From OLB7 sp966250335 (lineage in GTDB: Bacteria; Bacteroidota; Ignavibacteria; OLB7), in contig CBINGZ010000052.1 of NCBI GenBank assembly GCA_966250335.1, forward strand, positions 1 through 36,403: a DNA stretch of 36,403 nt, read 5' to 3'. Both the position numbers and the translations under genes were made by a program. Shown here piece after piece: positions 1-8,047 of the stretch (position 1 is its first letter; each line of letters starts with the position of its first letter). The notes beneath the pieces are model-generated. The model worked only from the letters and a program-made list of their open reading frames with translations, did not search any database and was not told where the DNA came from.

Positions 1-1688
1 TGAAGATCGTCTTCAACATCAAGGAAGACGACGCGCGCAACCCGGGCGTGATCGCCGACTGCACCGGCGACAACGCCGGCGACTCGATCGGCCCCAGCGC
101 CGACGGCTTCGAGACCTACGGCGTCACCGGCGTGGCGCTCATCACCTTCATCATGCTCGCCGTCGGCGACGCCACCATCCAGGTCCAGCTCCTCGTCTGG
201 ATCTTCATGATGCGCGTCATGATGATCGTCGCCAGCGGTCTCTCCTACCTTATCAACAACGTGATCCAGAAGGGGAAGTACGGCAACGCGGCAAAGATGA
301 ACTTCGAGGCCCCGCTCACCTTCCTGGTCTGGCTTACCTCGATCGTTTCGGTGATCATCACCTACGTCGTCAGCTACCTGCTGATCCCCGATCTCGGGGA
401 CGGCACCCTCTGGTGGAAGCTCTCCACGATCATCACCTGCGGCACGCTGGCCGGCGCCATCATCCCGGAACTCGTGAAGGTCTTCACCTCCACCGAGTCG
501 CGTCACGTCAAGGAGGTCGTCACCGCCTCACGTGAGGGGGGCCCGTCGCTCAACATCCTTTCCGGTCTCGTCGCCGGCAACTTCAGCGGCTACTGGCTCG
601 GCATCGCCTTCGTCTTCCTGATGGGGATGGCCTACTGGGTCAGCATGTACGGTCTGGGCGATCTGATGCACGCCGCCCCGGTCTTCGCCTTCGGTCTCGT
701 CGCCTTCGGCTTCCTCGGCATGGGCCCGGTCACGATCGCCGTCGACTCGTACGGCCCGGTGACCGACAACGCCCAGTCGGTCTTCGAGCTCTCGGTGATC
801 GAGAACATTCCGGGGATCCAGGGAGAGCTGAAGCGCGACTTCGGGATCGACGTCGATTTCTCGACCGCCAAGCATATCCTGGAGGAGAACGACGGCGCGG
901 GCAACACCTTCAAGGCAACAGCCAAGCCGGTGCTGATCGGCACTGCGGTGGTCGGCGCCACCACGATGATCTTCTCGATCATCATGGCGCTCACCCACGG
1001 CCTTACGGTGAACATGGACAAGCTCTCGATGCTCCATCCTCCCTTCCTGCTGGGGCTCATCACCGGCGGCGCCGTGATCTACTGGTTCACCGGCGCCACC
1101 ATCCAGGCGGTGACCACCGGCGCCTACCGCGCCGTGGAGTTCATCAAGAAGAACATCAGGCTGGAAGGGGTCGAGAAGGCCTCGGTCAGCGACAGCAAGA
1201 AGGTCGTGGCGATCTGCACGCAGTACGCGCAGAAGGGGATGTTCAACATCTTCATCACCGTCTTCTTCAGCACGCTCGCCTTCGCCTTCTTCGAGCCCTA
1301 CTTCTTCATCGGCTATCTCGTCTCGATCGCTCTCTTCGGTCTCTACCAGGCGATCTTCATGGCGAACGCCGGCGGCGCATGGGACAACGCCAAGAAGCTC
1401 GTTGAAGTCGATCTGAAGGAGAAGGGAACGGAGCTGCATGCGGCCACGGTGGTCGGAGACACGGTCGGCGATCCGTACAAGGACACGTCGTCGGTGGCGA
1501 TGAACCCGGTGATCAAGTTCACCACCCTCTTCGGTCTGCTGGCCGTCGAGCTGGCGGTGAGCCTGTCGGTCCAGAACAACAGCATGACGCTGAACTACGT
1601 CCTGGCCGGGGTCTTCTTCCTGATCTCGATGGTCTTCGTCTGGCGGTCGTTCTACGGCATGAGGATCCAGACACAGGAGGGCGCATAA
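1..1688 (+). CDS. hppA: Membrane-bound H+-translocating pyrophosphatase, 3' part
   Basis: This polytopic inner-membrane enzyme couples hydrolysis of cytoplasmic pyrophosphate to ion pumping. The reading frame is open from base 3, so the 5' end lies outside the window; 561 residues are visible, against about 700 in the family. Family landmarks are DNAGDSIGPSADGFETYG near the start (the second acidic substrate-binding motif), YGPVTDNAQ, AGGAWDNAKK and GDTVGDPYKDTSS near the C-terminus. In GNTFKATAK the lysine (codon 912-914) occupies the position that in characterised enzymes separates K+-independent (Lys) from K+-dependent (Ala) forms, so this is probably a K+-independent proton pump. Three residues on, where K+-independent enzymes usually have Thr, it has Ala. 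The DSIGPSADGFE variant, in place of the common DCAGMAADLFE, is a form I associate with Bacteroidota/Chlorobi-like proteins. Identity is near certain; ion specificity is inferred. Confidence 0.96.
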   Translation, partial: KIVFNIKEDDARNPGVIADCTGDNAGDSIGPSADGFETYGVTGVALITFIMLAVGDATIQVQLLVWIFMMRVMMIVASGLSYLINNVIQKGKYGNAAKMNFEAPLTFLVWLTSIVSVIITYVVSYLLIPDLGDGTLWWKLSTIITCGTLAGAIIPELVKVFTSTESRHVKEVVTASREGGPSLNILSGLVAGNFSGYWLGIAFVFLMGMAYWVSMYGLGDLMHAAPVFAFGLVAFGFLGMGPVTIAVDSYGPVTDNAQSVFELSVIENIPGIQGELKRDFGIDVDFSTAKHILEENDGAGNTFKATAKPVLIGTAVVGATTMIFSIIMALTHGLTVNMDKLSMLHPPFLLGLITGGAVIYWFTGATIQAVTTGAYRAVEFIKKNIRLEGVEKASVSDSKKVVAICTQYAQKGMFNIFITVFFSTLAFAFFEPYFFIGYLVSIALFGLYQAIFMANAGGAWDNAKKLVEVDLKEKGTELHAATVVGDTVGDPYKDTSSVAMNPVIKFTTLFGLLAVELAVSLSVQNNSMTLNYVLAGVFFLISMVFVWRSFYGMRIQTQEGA

Positions 1689-1719
1689 GCCTACATGCGC
1701 ACGTAATGTGAATTTCCGA

Positions 1720-1766
1720 GCGGGGCGCAATGTTCACCTGGTGGACGGTGCGCCCCGCGTCGTTTG
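1720..1766 (+). terminator. Intrinsic terminator after hppA
   Basis: A perfect 10-bp GC-rich stem pairs 1720-1729 (GCGGGGCGCA) with 1749-1758 (TGCGCCCCGC). The loop contains a second small stem (GTTCACC with GGTGGAC). A short T-run (GTCGTTT) follows. It lies 31 bases after the hppA stop, so it probably ends that transcript. Confidence 0.7.
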
Positions 1767-1781
1767 AGGCGTTCAGTTCTG

Positions 1782-1813
1782 TAAGTTGCGTCGGTCGGGT
1801 CGACCGGACGCAA
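1782..1813 (+). promoter_or_regulatory. kup leader: promoter-like motif and hairpin
   Basis: Between the hppA terminator and kup, TAAGTTG (1782-1788) resembles the -7 element of Bacteroidota promoters. It runs directly into a strong hairpin: 1786-1796 pairs with 1802-1813 (TTGCGTC/GACGCAA plus GGTC/GACC, one bulged G). The hairpin could be a 5' leader structure or an operator. It is far too short to be a known c-di-AMP riboswitch. Function is unknown. Confidence 0.3.
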
Positions 1814-1883
1814 ATGGAAGGGGTGGGAACGCCCGATCGATCCGACACTGCATTCAAACAACAATCGCCAAGGCTTCCAAGAG

Positions 1884-3791
1884 ATGTCACACGCCAAATC
1901 CGCTGACCCGACGGGGCGCTATCTACTCCTGCTCTCGCTCACAGCGCTCGGGGTCGTCTACGGGGATATCGGCACAAGCGTTCTCTACGCGCTTCGTGAA
2001 TGCTTCCACGGCGAACATGCGATCGTGCCGACGCCGGAGAATATCCTCGGCGTCCTCTCACTGATCTTCTGGTCGCTCATCATCGTCATTTCGGTCAAGT
2101 ATCTCGTCTTCATTCTGCGCGCCGACAACCATGGGGAGGGAGGAATCCTGGCCCTGATGGCGCTCGTGATCCAGACCCCCGGCATCCAGGAACCGAAAGG
2201 GAAGGAACGGGGGATGAAGTGGATACTCACCATGCTCGGTCTCTTCGGCGCCGCGCTCCTCTACGGCGACGGCATGATCACCCCGGCCATCTCGGTGCTG
2301 AGCGCCGTGGAGGGTCTCAATATCGCAACACCTCTCTTTTCACCCTACGTCATTCCGATCACGATCGCGATCCTTATAGGTCTGTTTGCGATACAGCACA
2401 GAGGGACGGCGAGCGTGGGGGCGATCTTCGGTCCGGTGACGCTGATCTGGTTCTGCGCGCTGGCGCTGCTCGGTATATCGCAGATCGTGCATATGCCGCG
2501 GGTGCTGCAGGCGATCAATCCGATGTACGGGATCACCTTCTTCATCCACAACGGCTGGCACGGGTTCCTGGTGCTCGGCTCCGTCTTCCTGGTGGTGACC
2601 GGCGGGGAGGCGCTCTATGCCGACATGGGGCATTTCGGTCGTCGTCCGATACGTATCACATGGTTCGCCCTGGTGCTGCCGTCGCTGATGCTGAATTACT
2701 TCGGGCAGGGGGCGCTCCTGATCTCCGACCCGAGCGCGGCGGCCAATCCCTTCTACAAGATGGCCCCCGAATGGGCGCTCTACCCGATGGTGGTCCTGGC
2801 GACGGCGGCGACGGTGATCGCCTCGCAGGCGCTCATCTCCGGCGCGTTCTCCCTGACCCGCCAGGCGGTGCAGCTCGGCTACAGCCCGCGTCTGAAGATC
2901 GACCATACGTCGAGCCTGGAGATCGGGCAGATCTACATCCCCTCTCTCAACTGGGGGCTGATGCTGGCATGTATCGGGCTGGTGATCGGCTTCGGCAGCT
3001 CCAGCGCGCTGGCGGCCGCCTACGGCGTCTCCGTGACGGCAACGATGGTGATCACCACGATCCTCTTCTACGTCATCGCCCGGCACCGCTGGAAATGGCC
3101 CGCCGCCACGGCGCTGATCGTGACCGGCATCTTCCTGATCATCGACATGTCGTTCTTCGGCGCGAACATCATCAAGATCGCGAAGGGAGGATGGTTCCCG
3201 CTGGTGGTGGCGGCGTTCATCTTCATCATGATGACCACATGGAAGACGGGGCGCCGTATCCTGGCCGAACAGCTGCGTGAGAGCGAGCTGCCGCTCGATC
3301 TCTTCCTCGACGACATCGAACGCCACACCCCGATCCGCGTCCCCGGCACCGCCGTCTTCATGTACGGCAACCGCCACGCGACGCCCCCGGCCCTGCTCCA
3401 CAACCTGAAGCACAACAAGGTCCTCCACGACAAGGTCGTCATCCTTACCGTCGAGACCGAAGCCGTCCCCCACGTCAAGGAATCGGCACGCGTCGAGGTC
3501 ACACAGCTCCGCGACGGCTTCTGGCGCGTCGCCGTCCATTACGGCTTCATGGAAGGGCCCGATATCCCGGTCGCTCTGGCGACGATCAAGGTGCCGGGAC
3601 TCACCTTCGAGACGATGGACACCACCTTCTTCCTGGGACGCGAGGCGATCATCGTCACCAAGCGTCACGGCATGGCGATCTGGCGCGAGCGGCTCTTCGC
3701 GGCGATGTCGCGCAACGCGCGCGGCGCCACCTCGTTCTTCGGGCTTCCGCCGAACAGGGTGGTCGAGTTCGGAACGCAGATCGAGATCTAG
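1884..3791 (+). CDS. kup: Kup-family low-affinity potassium uptake transporter
   Basis: This 635-residue inner-membrane K+/H+ symporter of the KUP/HAK/KT family is close to the usual length of about 620. The family N-terminus LTALGVVYGDIGTSVLYAL is intact (residues 19-37), followed by RADNHGEGG and GDGMITPAISVLSAVEGL. About twelve hydrophobic segments reach to residue 445, including GGEALYADMGHFG. The hydrophilic cytoplasmic C-terminal domain contains the typical PGTAVFM and FFLGRE motifs. The ATG start follows a weak purine run (AAGAG) and fits the family start. The gene stands between the hppA terminator and a hairpin shared with the convergent DinB gene, so it is probably monocistronic. 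It and hppA both affect ion balance, but joint regulation is not shown. Confidence 0.96.
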   Translation: MSHAKSADPTGRYLLLLSLTALGVVYGDIGTSVLYALRECFHGEHAIVPTPENILGVLSLIFWSLIIVISVKYLVFILRADNHGEGGILALMALVIQTPGIQEPKGKERGMKWILTMLGLFGAALLYGDGMITPAISVLSAVEGLNIATPLFSPYVIPITIAILIGLFAIQHRGTASVGAIFGPVTLIWFCALALLGISQIVHMPRVLQAINPMYGITFFIHNGWHGFLVLGSVFLVVTGGEALYADMGHFGRRPIRITWFALVLPSLMLNYFGQGALLISDPSAAANPFYKMAPEWALYPMVVLATAATVIASQALISGAFSLTRQAVQLGYSPRLKIDHTSSLEIGQIYIPSLNWGLMLACIGLVIGFGSSSALAAAYGVSVTATMVITTILFYVIARHRWKWPAATALIVTGIFLIIDMSFFGANIIKIAKGGWFPLVVAAFIFIMMTTWKTGRRILAEQLRESELPLDLFLDDIERHTPIRVPGTAVFMYGNRHATPPALLHNLKHNKVLHDKVVILTVETEAVPHVKESARVEVTQLRDGFWRVAVHYGFMEGPDIPVALATIKVPGLTFETMDTTFFLGREAIIVTKRHGMAIWRERLFAAMSRNARGATSFFGLPPNRVVEFGTQIEI

Positions 3792-3805
3792 AGAGGAATC
3801 GACGC

Positions 3806-3835
3806 TCCCCGGGGCCTTTTACGGGGCCTCGGGGA
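3806..3835. terminator. Bidirectional hairpin between kup and dinB-like gene
   Basis: The stem pairs 3806-3816 with 3825-3835 (TCCCCGGGGCC with GGGGCCTCGGGGA, one G-T pair). The 8-base loop contains TTTT. It sits 14 bases after the kup stop and covers the TAA stop of the convergent DinB-like gene. It has no long T-tract on either side, so it is a likely but not strong terminator for both. Confidence 0.45.
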
Positions 3836-4304
3836 CGTGGCCTTTCCGTACTGCTACGATATAATCGGTGTAGACCGGTGTCCCCCCGGAGGCGCGGAGG
3901 AGCGACGCGATCTGCCCGCGGTGGTAGCCCCCGTGGATGCTCATGTGAAGCAGGATATCCTCCACGCTGTTCGTGTACTCCTCACCGAGCGAGTTCCTGT
4001 AGACCACCCTCCTGCTCAGATCGCTCTCCGACATTCCCTCCAGATACTCGCGCCAGCACCTCGAGAGATCCTCCAGTTCGGCCGCGCACTCATCCAGCGT
4101 ACGCTCCGGCCAGACGACCACGGCGGGGTCCTTCTTCTCCATCACCCTCTCCAGCCAGAGCCGGCGCGCCGCCAGGATATGCGCCAGATAGCGCACCCCC
4201 TTCTCCGGCGGCTCCCCAGCTCCCCGCAACGAATCGAGCGACTCCCGGTTCGCCCAGTCGTCGTAGACAAAGAACCGATCCACAAGCCCCAGCATGCTGC
4301 TCAT
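3819..4304 (-). CDS. DinB-family four-helix protein (putative metal-dependent)
   Basis: This 161-residue protein fits the DinB/YfiT-like four-helix bundle family, whose members bind a divalent metal through three histidines; some are thiol-dependent transferases and many are uncharacterised. The expected triad is visible: His42 in YLAHILAARRLW, then His124 and His128 in MSIHGGYHRGQI. The start chosen (MSSMLGLVDRFF) has AGGAG five bases upstream. A longer frame to 4358 lacks such support and adds a non-homologous tail. The gene converges on kup and shares a hairpin at its 3' end; its 5' leader contains two further hairpins. The family is confident; substrate and role are unknown. Confidence 0.85.
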   Translation of the reverse strand: MSSMLGLVDRFFVYDDWANRESLDSLRGAGEPPEKGVRYLAHILAARRLWLERVMEKKDPAVVVWPERTLDECAAELEDLSRCWREYLEGMSESDLSRRVVYRNSLGEEYTNSVEDILLHMSIHGGYHRGQIASLLRASGGTPVYTDYIVAVRKGHVPEAP

Positions 4305-4341
4305 ATCTGCTCCTGATATAACCTGATGTGATGTGATAGAT

Positions 4342-4397
4342 GGAGAGTCCCTCTCCAAACGAGGAACACCCCCACACGAAACGTCCGTGTGAGGGTG
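4342..4397. promoter_or_regulatory. Two adjacent hairpins upstream of the DinB-like gene
   Basis: A small stem pairs 4342-4347 with 4351-4356 (GGAGAG/CTCTCC). A larger one pairs 4366-4378 with 4385-4397, 12 of 13 positions matching, around a 6-base loop. Both lie 38-93 bases upstream of the DinB-like start on the minus strand. Neither has a T-tract, so leader structure or operator is as likely as terminator. The rest of 4305-4589 shows no gene. Confidence 0.35.
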
Positions 4398-4589
4398 TCC
4401 GAATATCGACCGATCGTGCCGGCCGGAAGCGCTCCGGAGATCATGCGCATCGTATCACGATTCTGCTCGCCGTTCCGGTTCCGAAGCCTGCGGGACGCGC
4501 CGTTAGGGGTCGGCGCGGTGGAAACGTCAGCGCTCGCGGTCACATCTCCGGAACAGGGGAATCGTGCAGGGGGTACACCCCGCGCCCTC

Positions 4590-6926
4590 TCACACGTTGA
4601 AGTATTTCGCCGCCGGATGATGGACCACCACGGCGCTTGTCGACTGCTCGGGCTCCAGCATGAACTCCTCGGTCAGTTCCACCCCGATCCGTTCGGGACG
4701 GAGGAGGGTGAAGACCTTGGTCTGCTCCTCCAGGTCGGGACAGGCGGGATAGCCGAACGAGTAGCGGCTCCCCCTGTACCCCTGCGAGAAGAGCCTGCGG
4801 ATATCGGAGGCGTCGTCGCCGGCGATCCCGAGCTCGATCCGGATCGACCTGTGCCAGTATTCCGCCAGCGCCTCGGCGCTCTCCACCGAGAGGCCGTGGA
4901 AGAAGAGGTAGTCGGCGTAGTTGTTCGCGCGGAAGAGCTCGTTGGAATATTCCGTGGCCCGCCTCCCCATCGTGACGATCTGGAAGGCGACGGTGTCGAA
5001 CTCCTCCCCCTCGATCGTCCTGAAGAAATCGGCGATGCAGAGATGGCGGCCGTGCGCCTGTCTCGGCAGATCGAACCTGACCCATTCCTCCAGCTCGTCG
5101 GCGCTCCAGCCGTCGCCGGCGGGGCGGGGCCATTCGCCGGTCAGCTCCTTCTCGTCAAGCCCCTTCGGTCTGTAGACGATCAGGGTGTTGTAGTCGGAGC
5201 GGCAGGGGAAGTAGCCGTAGATCACCTTCGGTTCCAGCAGCGACTCCCGCTTGGCGCGCAGCTTCAGCTCCTCGAGCTTCGGACGGATCACGTTCTCCAG
5301 CTCGTTCTGATATTCCTCGGCGCTCCGCTTCCCCTTCTTCACCTGCCACTGGCCCCGGATCAGCGCCACCTCGTTGATATACTCGAACACCTTCTCCAGC
5401 CGCACGTTCTCCACCACCCGCGACCCGTAGAAGGGGGGGACGGGGAGATCCGCATTTCTGTCGACATCCGATGTGACCCGCAGCCTGCGGACGTTCCGCT
5501 CCGATTCGAACTCCTCCACCGAGACCGGGAAATCGGCCTCCCTGCTCTGCTCGTCCAGAAGATGCATCGCGACGGTAAGGGCCGATCCGGAGGGCTCGGC
5601 GAGCTGCGAGGCGGGCTTGGAGATGAAGACCGTCGGGGCCATGCCGTAGACCTCCTCGCAGAACTCTATCTTCTCGCGAGCCACATCGGCGCGCGGATCA
5701 TCGGCCGAAACCGCATCGAACCCGAGGGTTCTGTAGAAGCGGGCCAGCTCCTTGTCGGCCGGATCGCAGGTCACGTAGACCGCGGCATTCTGCTTCTCCG
5801 CGCGCGCGGTGCGGCGCATGGCGCGCACCAGGTCGAGCCCCACCCCCGCCTTCCACTGCTCGGGAAGCATTACGATATTCGTCAGCTCGAAGACCGTCCC
5901 GTCGCCGTTGATGTCGACGATCTCTCCGCCGCCGACGGGACGCTCATGCAGCTCGGCCACGATCACCGTGTCGAGTTTCTCCCGCAGCGCATCGGTATCG
6001 ACGGCCATCAGCTCGGCAAGTTCCTCCGCCTCCTCCTCGATCGCCGGACGGAAGCGGACGGCCCCTCTGTCGGTGGCGGGTCGGCGCGCGTTGGCGTAGC
6101 CGTCGGCCGCGGCCCGTTCCTCGATGGAGGCGGGCTCCTCCGGCTCTCCCCCGGTCGGCGGCTCGGCGGCGCCGACGGCCAGATCGAACCCTCCGGCCAG
6201 TCGCTCCATGTAGCGGAGTCCGTCGAAGGCGTCGCCGGCGTAGGCGACGTTGGAGCCGTAGATCTCGCGCAGGTCGTGCTCCACATAGCGGCGGGTCAGC
6301 GCCGCCCCCCCCAGCACGACCGGAATGTTGATCCCCCGCCCCTGCATCAGCTGAAGGTTCTCCTTCATGATCAGGGTGCTCTTCACCAGCAGCCCGCTCA
6401 TGCCGATCGCCGAGGCGTTGTTCTTCTCGGCCGCCTCCAGCATCGTCTCCACCGGCACCTTGATCCCCAGGTTGATGACCCGGTAACCGTTGTTGGTGAG
6501 GATGATATCGACAAGGTTCTTGCCGATGTCGTGCACGTCCCCCTTCACGGTCGCCAGCACCATGGTGCCGCGGGCTGTCTGTTCGGTCCGTTCCATGTAC
6601 GGCTCCAGGTGGCGCACCGCCGTCTTCATCGTCTCGGCCGACTGGAGGACGAACGGGAGCTGCATCTGCCCCGAACCGAAGAGTTCACCCACGACCTTCA
6701 TCCCGTCCAGCAGGAAGGTGTTGATGATGGTGAGAGGATCGTGCGTTTTCAGCGCCTCCTCCAGGTCGGTGTCGAGCCCGATCTGATCGCCGTCGATGAT
6801 CCGCTGTTTCAGTCGCTCGTCGACGCTCAGGGTCGAGGTGTCGACCTTTTCGCGGGTCCCTTTTTTCCCCTCGTAATGAGACATAAGCTCGACGAGGGGA
6901 TCGTAGATGCATTTCCGTTCAGCCAT
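4590..6926 (-). CDS. metH: Methionine synthase C-terminal half (B12 and AdoMet domains) with GNAT-like insertion
   Basis: This 778-residue protein carries the cobalamin and reactivation modules of B12-dependent methionine synthase but lacks the homocysteine- and folate-binding half of the usual ~1200-residue enzyme. Residues ~30-115 are the cap domain. Residues ~118-246 are the B12-binding domain with the axial-ligand motif GDVHDIGKN (His132) and MSGLL. Residues ~495-778 are the AdoMet reactivation domain, with PPFYGSRVV, RYSFGYPACPDLEEQ and HPAAKYFNV. Between them, ~290-437 reads as a GNAT acetyltransferase: RFRPAIEEEAEELAELM, VAELHERPVGGG, LTNIVMLP, QWKAGVG in the acetyl-CoA loop position, and ARFYRTLGFDAV. 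Removing it leaves about the normal length of a MetH C-terminal half. The upstream region is a short divergent intergenic stretch, so the catalytic half must be encoded elsewhere. Expected role: methyl transfer and reductive reactivation in methionine synthesis. The function of the insert is unknown. Confidence 0.92.
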   Translation of the reverse strand: MAERKCIYDPLVELMSHYEGKKGTREKVDTSTLSVDERLKQRIIDGDQIGLDTDLEEALKTHDPLTIINTFLLDGMKVVGELFGSGQMQLPFVLQSAETMKTAVRHLEPYMERTEQTARGTMVLATVKGDVHDIGKNLVDIILTNNGYRVINLGIKVPVETMLEAAEKNNASAIGMSGLLVKSTLIMKENLQLMQGRGINIPVVLGGAALTRRYVEHDLREIYGSNVAYAGDAFDGLRYMERLAGGFDLAVGAAEPPTGGEPEEPASIEERAAADGYANARRPATDRGAVRFRPAIEEEAEELAELMAVDTDALREKLDTVIVAELHERPVGGGEIVDINGDGTVFELTNIVMLPEQWKAGVGLDLVRAMRRTARAEKQNAAVYVTCDPADKELARFYRTLGFDAVSADDPRADVAREKIEFCEEVYGMAPTVFISKPASQLAEPSGSALTVAMHLLDEQSREADFPVSVEEFESERNVRRLRVTSDVDRNADLPVPPFYGSRVVENVRLEKVFEYINEVALIRGQWQVKKGKRSAEEYQNELENVIRPKLEELKLRAKRESLLEPKVIYGYFPCRSDYNTLIVYRPKGLDEKELTGEWPRPAGDGWSADELEEWVRFDLPRQAHGRHLCIADFFRTIEGEEFDTVAFQIVTMGRRATEYSNELFRANNYADYLFFHGLSVESAEALAEYWHRSIRIELGIAGDDASDIRRLFSQGYRGSRYSFGYPACPDLEEQTKVFTLLRPERIGVELTEEFMLEPEQSTSAVVVHHPAAKYFNV

Positions 6927-6931
6927 GGGGT

Positions 6932-6978
6932 CAATTTACTAGATGAGAGATTAAGCCGTGGAGCGATGCGGGGGTCAA
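6932..6978 (-). promoter_or_regulatory. Candidate metH promoter elements
   Basis: Reading towards metH, TTGACC (6978-6973) is followed 18 bases later by TTAATC (6954-6949), a sigma70-like arrangement. A second possibility is TAAATTG (6938-6932), resembling a Bacteroidota -7 element, only five bases before the ATG; that would give a leaderless transcript. No Shine-Dalgarno sequence precedes metH. These readings compete and neither is proven. The remaining intergenic DNA up to 7171 shows no gene. Confidence 0.25.
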
Positions 6979-7171
6979 CATGTAAAGGTTCGTGCCGGAA
7001 GGGGGATTTACCCGCCTCCGTTGCATATCGAAATAGAGGATGAGCGGTGAAGATCGGATGTTTGTCGTCGCAACAGTCAAATGCGGGCCGTGCAGGAAAT
7101 CCCGACGGCCGATGTTTCCGTACATGTCGATGAGAAGCGCCGGTCGCATACAAGGCGGCCCGCTGCACAGC

Positions 7172-7963
7172 ATGTCGATCCACGAAGCAACCTTTCCCAT
7201 CCGGATCAACGAACGGCTGAAGAACTTCTTTGCAACGATGCAGGAGTTCCTCCGTTTTTCCATGCGCTCCTTCGGAGCCGTGGCATCGATGCGTCGATAC
7301 CGGAAGGAGATTCTGCAGCAGATGTTCGCCGGCGGCACCGAGTCGCTGCCGATCGTCCTTGTCAGTTCCATCTCGATCGGTTGTCTTATCACCATTGAAG
7401 TCGGAAACCAGCTCGAGGCGTTCGGCGCGAAGATGCTGACGGGACGGGCGACCGCCCTCTCGGTGCTGCGCGAAATGGCCCCGATCGTCACCGGCATGAT
7501 GCTCGCGGCGCGCGTGGGAGCCCGTAACGGGTCGGAGCTTGGGGCGATGAAGATCTCCGAACAGATCGACGCGCTCCGGGCCTTCGGCACCGATCCTATC
7601 GCCAAGCTCGTCATGCCCCGTCTGATCGCCGCGCTGGCGATGTTCCTTCCCCTTACCGCCGTCAGCGGACTCGTGGGACTGGTGGGAGGGGGAATCGTGG
7701 CACAGATGTACCACAACATCGACCCGGGGTTCTACTGGAACTCCGTGCTGGCGCCCCTGGTGGTGAAGGACTTCCTGGTGGGCTTCCTGAAGCCCCCGGT
7801 CTTCGCGGTGATCATCACGCTGGTAAGCTGCTTCAACGGCTTCTCGGCTCAGGGAGGAACCGTCGGCGTGGGGAATTCGACGATCAAGGGGATCGTCGTC
7901 TCGTCCGGACTGGTGCTGGTGGCGAACTTCTATATATCGAAGCTCGTGCTGGAGAACCTGTAG
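7172..7963 (+). CDS. mlaE: MlaE/YrbE-family lipid ABC transporter permease
   Basis: This is the integral membrane permease of an Mla/MCE-type transporter moving phospholipids between inner and outer membranes. From MSIHEATFPIR it gives 263 residues, matching the ~260 typical of the family. The frame stays open upstream to an ATG at 7040, which would add 44 residues lacking family character. Family features are an N-terminal amphipathic stretch, GGTESLPIVLVSSISIG, the conserved LREMAPIVTGMMLAARVGAR and GSELGAMKISEQIDAL segment, and C-terminal helices ending NFYISKLVLENL. It is followed by the ATPase and MCE genes, forming an mlaE-F-D unit. The exact start is uncertain because no clear ribosome-binding site precedes either choice. 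Confidence 0.92.
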   Translation: MSIHEATFPIRINERLKNFFATMQEFLRFSMRSFGAVASMRRYRKEILQQMFAGGTESLPIVLVSSISIGCLITIEVGNQLEAFGAKMLTGRATALSVLREMAPIVTGMMLAARVGARNGSELGAMKISEQIDALRAFGTDPIAKLVMPRLIAALAMFLPLTAVSGLVGLVGGGIVAQMYHNIDPGFYWNSVLAPLVVKDFLVGFLKPPVFAVIITLVSCFNGFSAQGGTVGVGNSTIKGIVVSSGLVLVANFYISKLVLENL

Positions 7964-8047
7964 ACCACCGCTCCCTTTACGCATAAGAGACGGCGCATCG
8001 CGTCGCGACACTATAGATTCATGTGAACCCGCATCAGGGCCGATTCG

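Noticed and set aside
1782..1883. c-di-AMP or other potassium-linked riboswitch before kup
   Set aside because: The leader is short and contains only one simple hairpin; no known riboswitch core could be recognised.
4389..7043. An 884-codon open frame on the plus strand opposite metH
   Set aside because: Its translation is a His/Arg/Leu/Gly-rich composition with no domain, typical of the antisense of a GC-rich gene; the minus strand has unmistakable MetH motifs.
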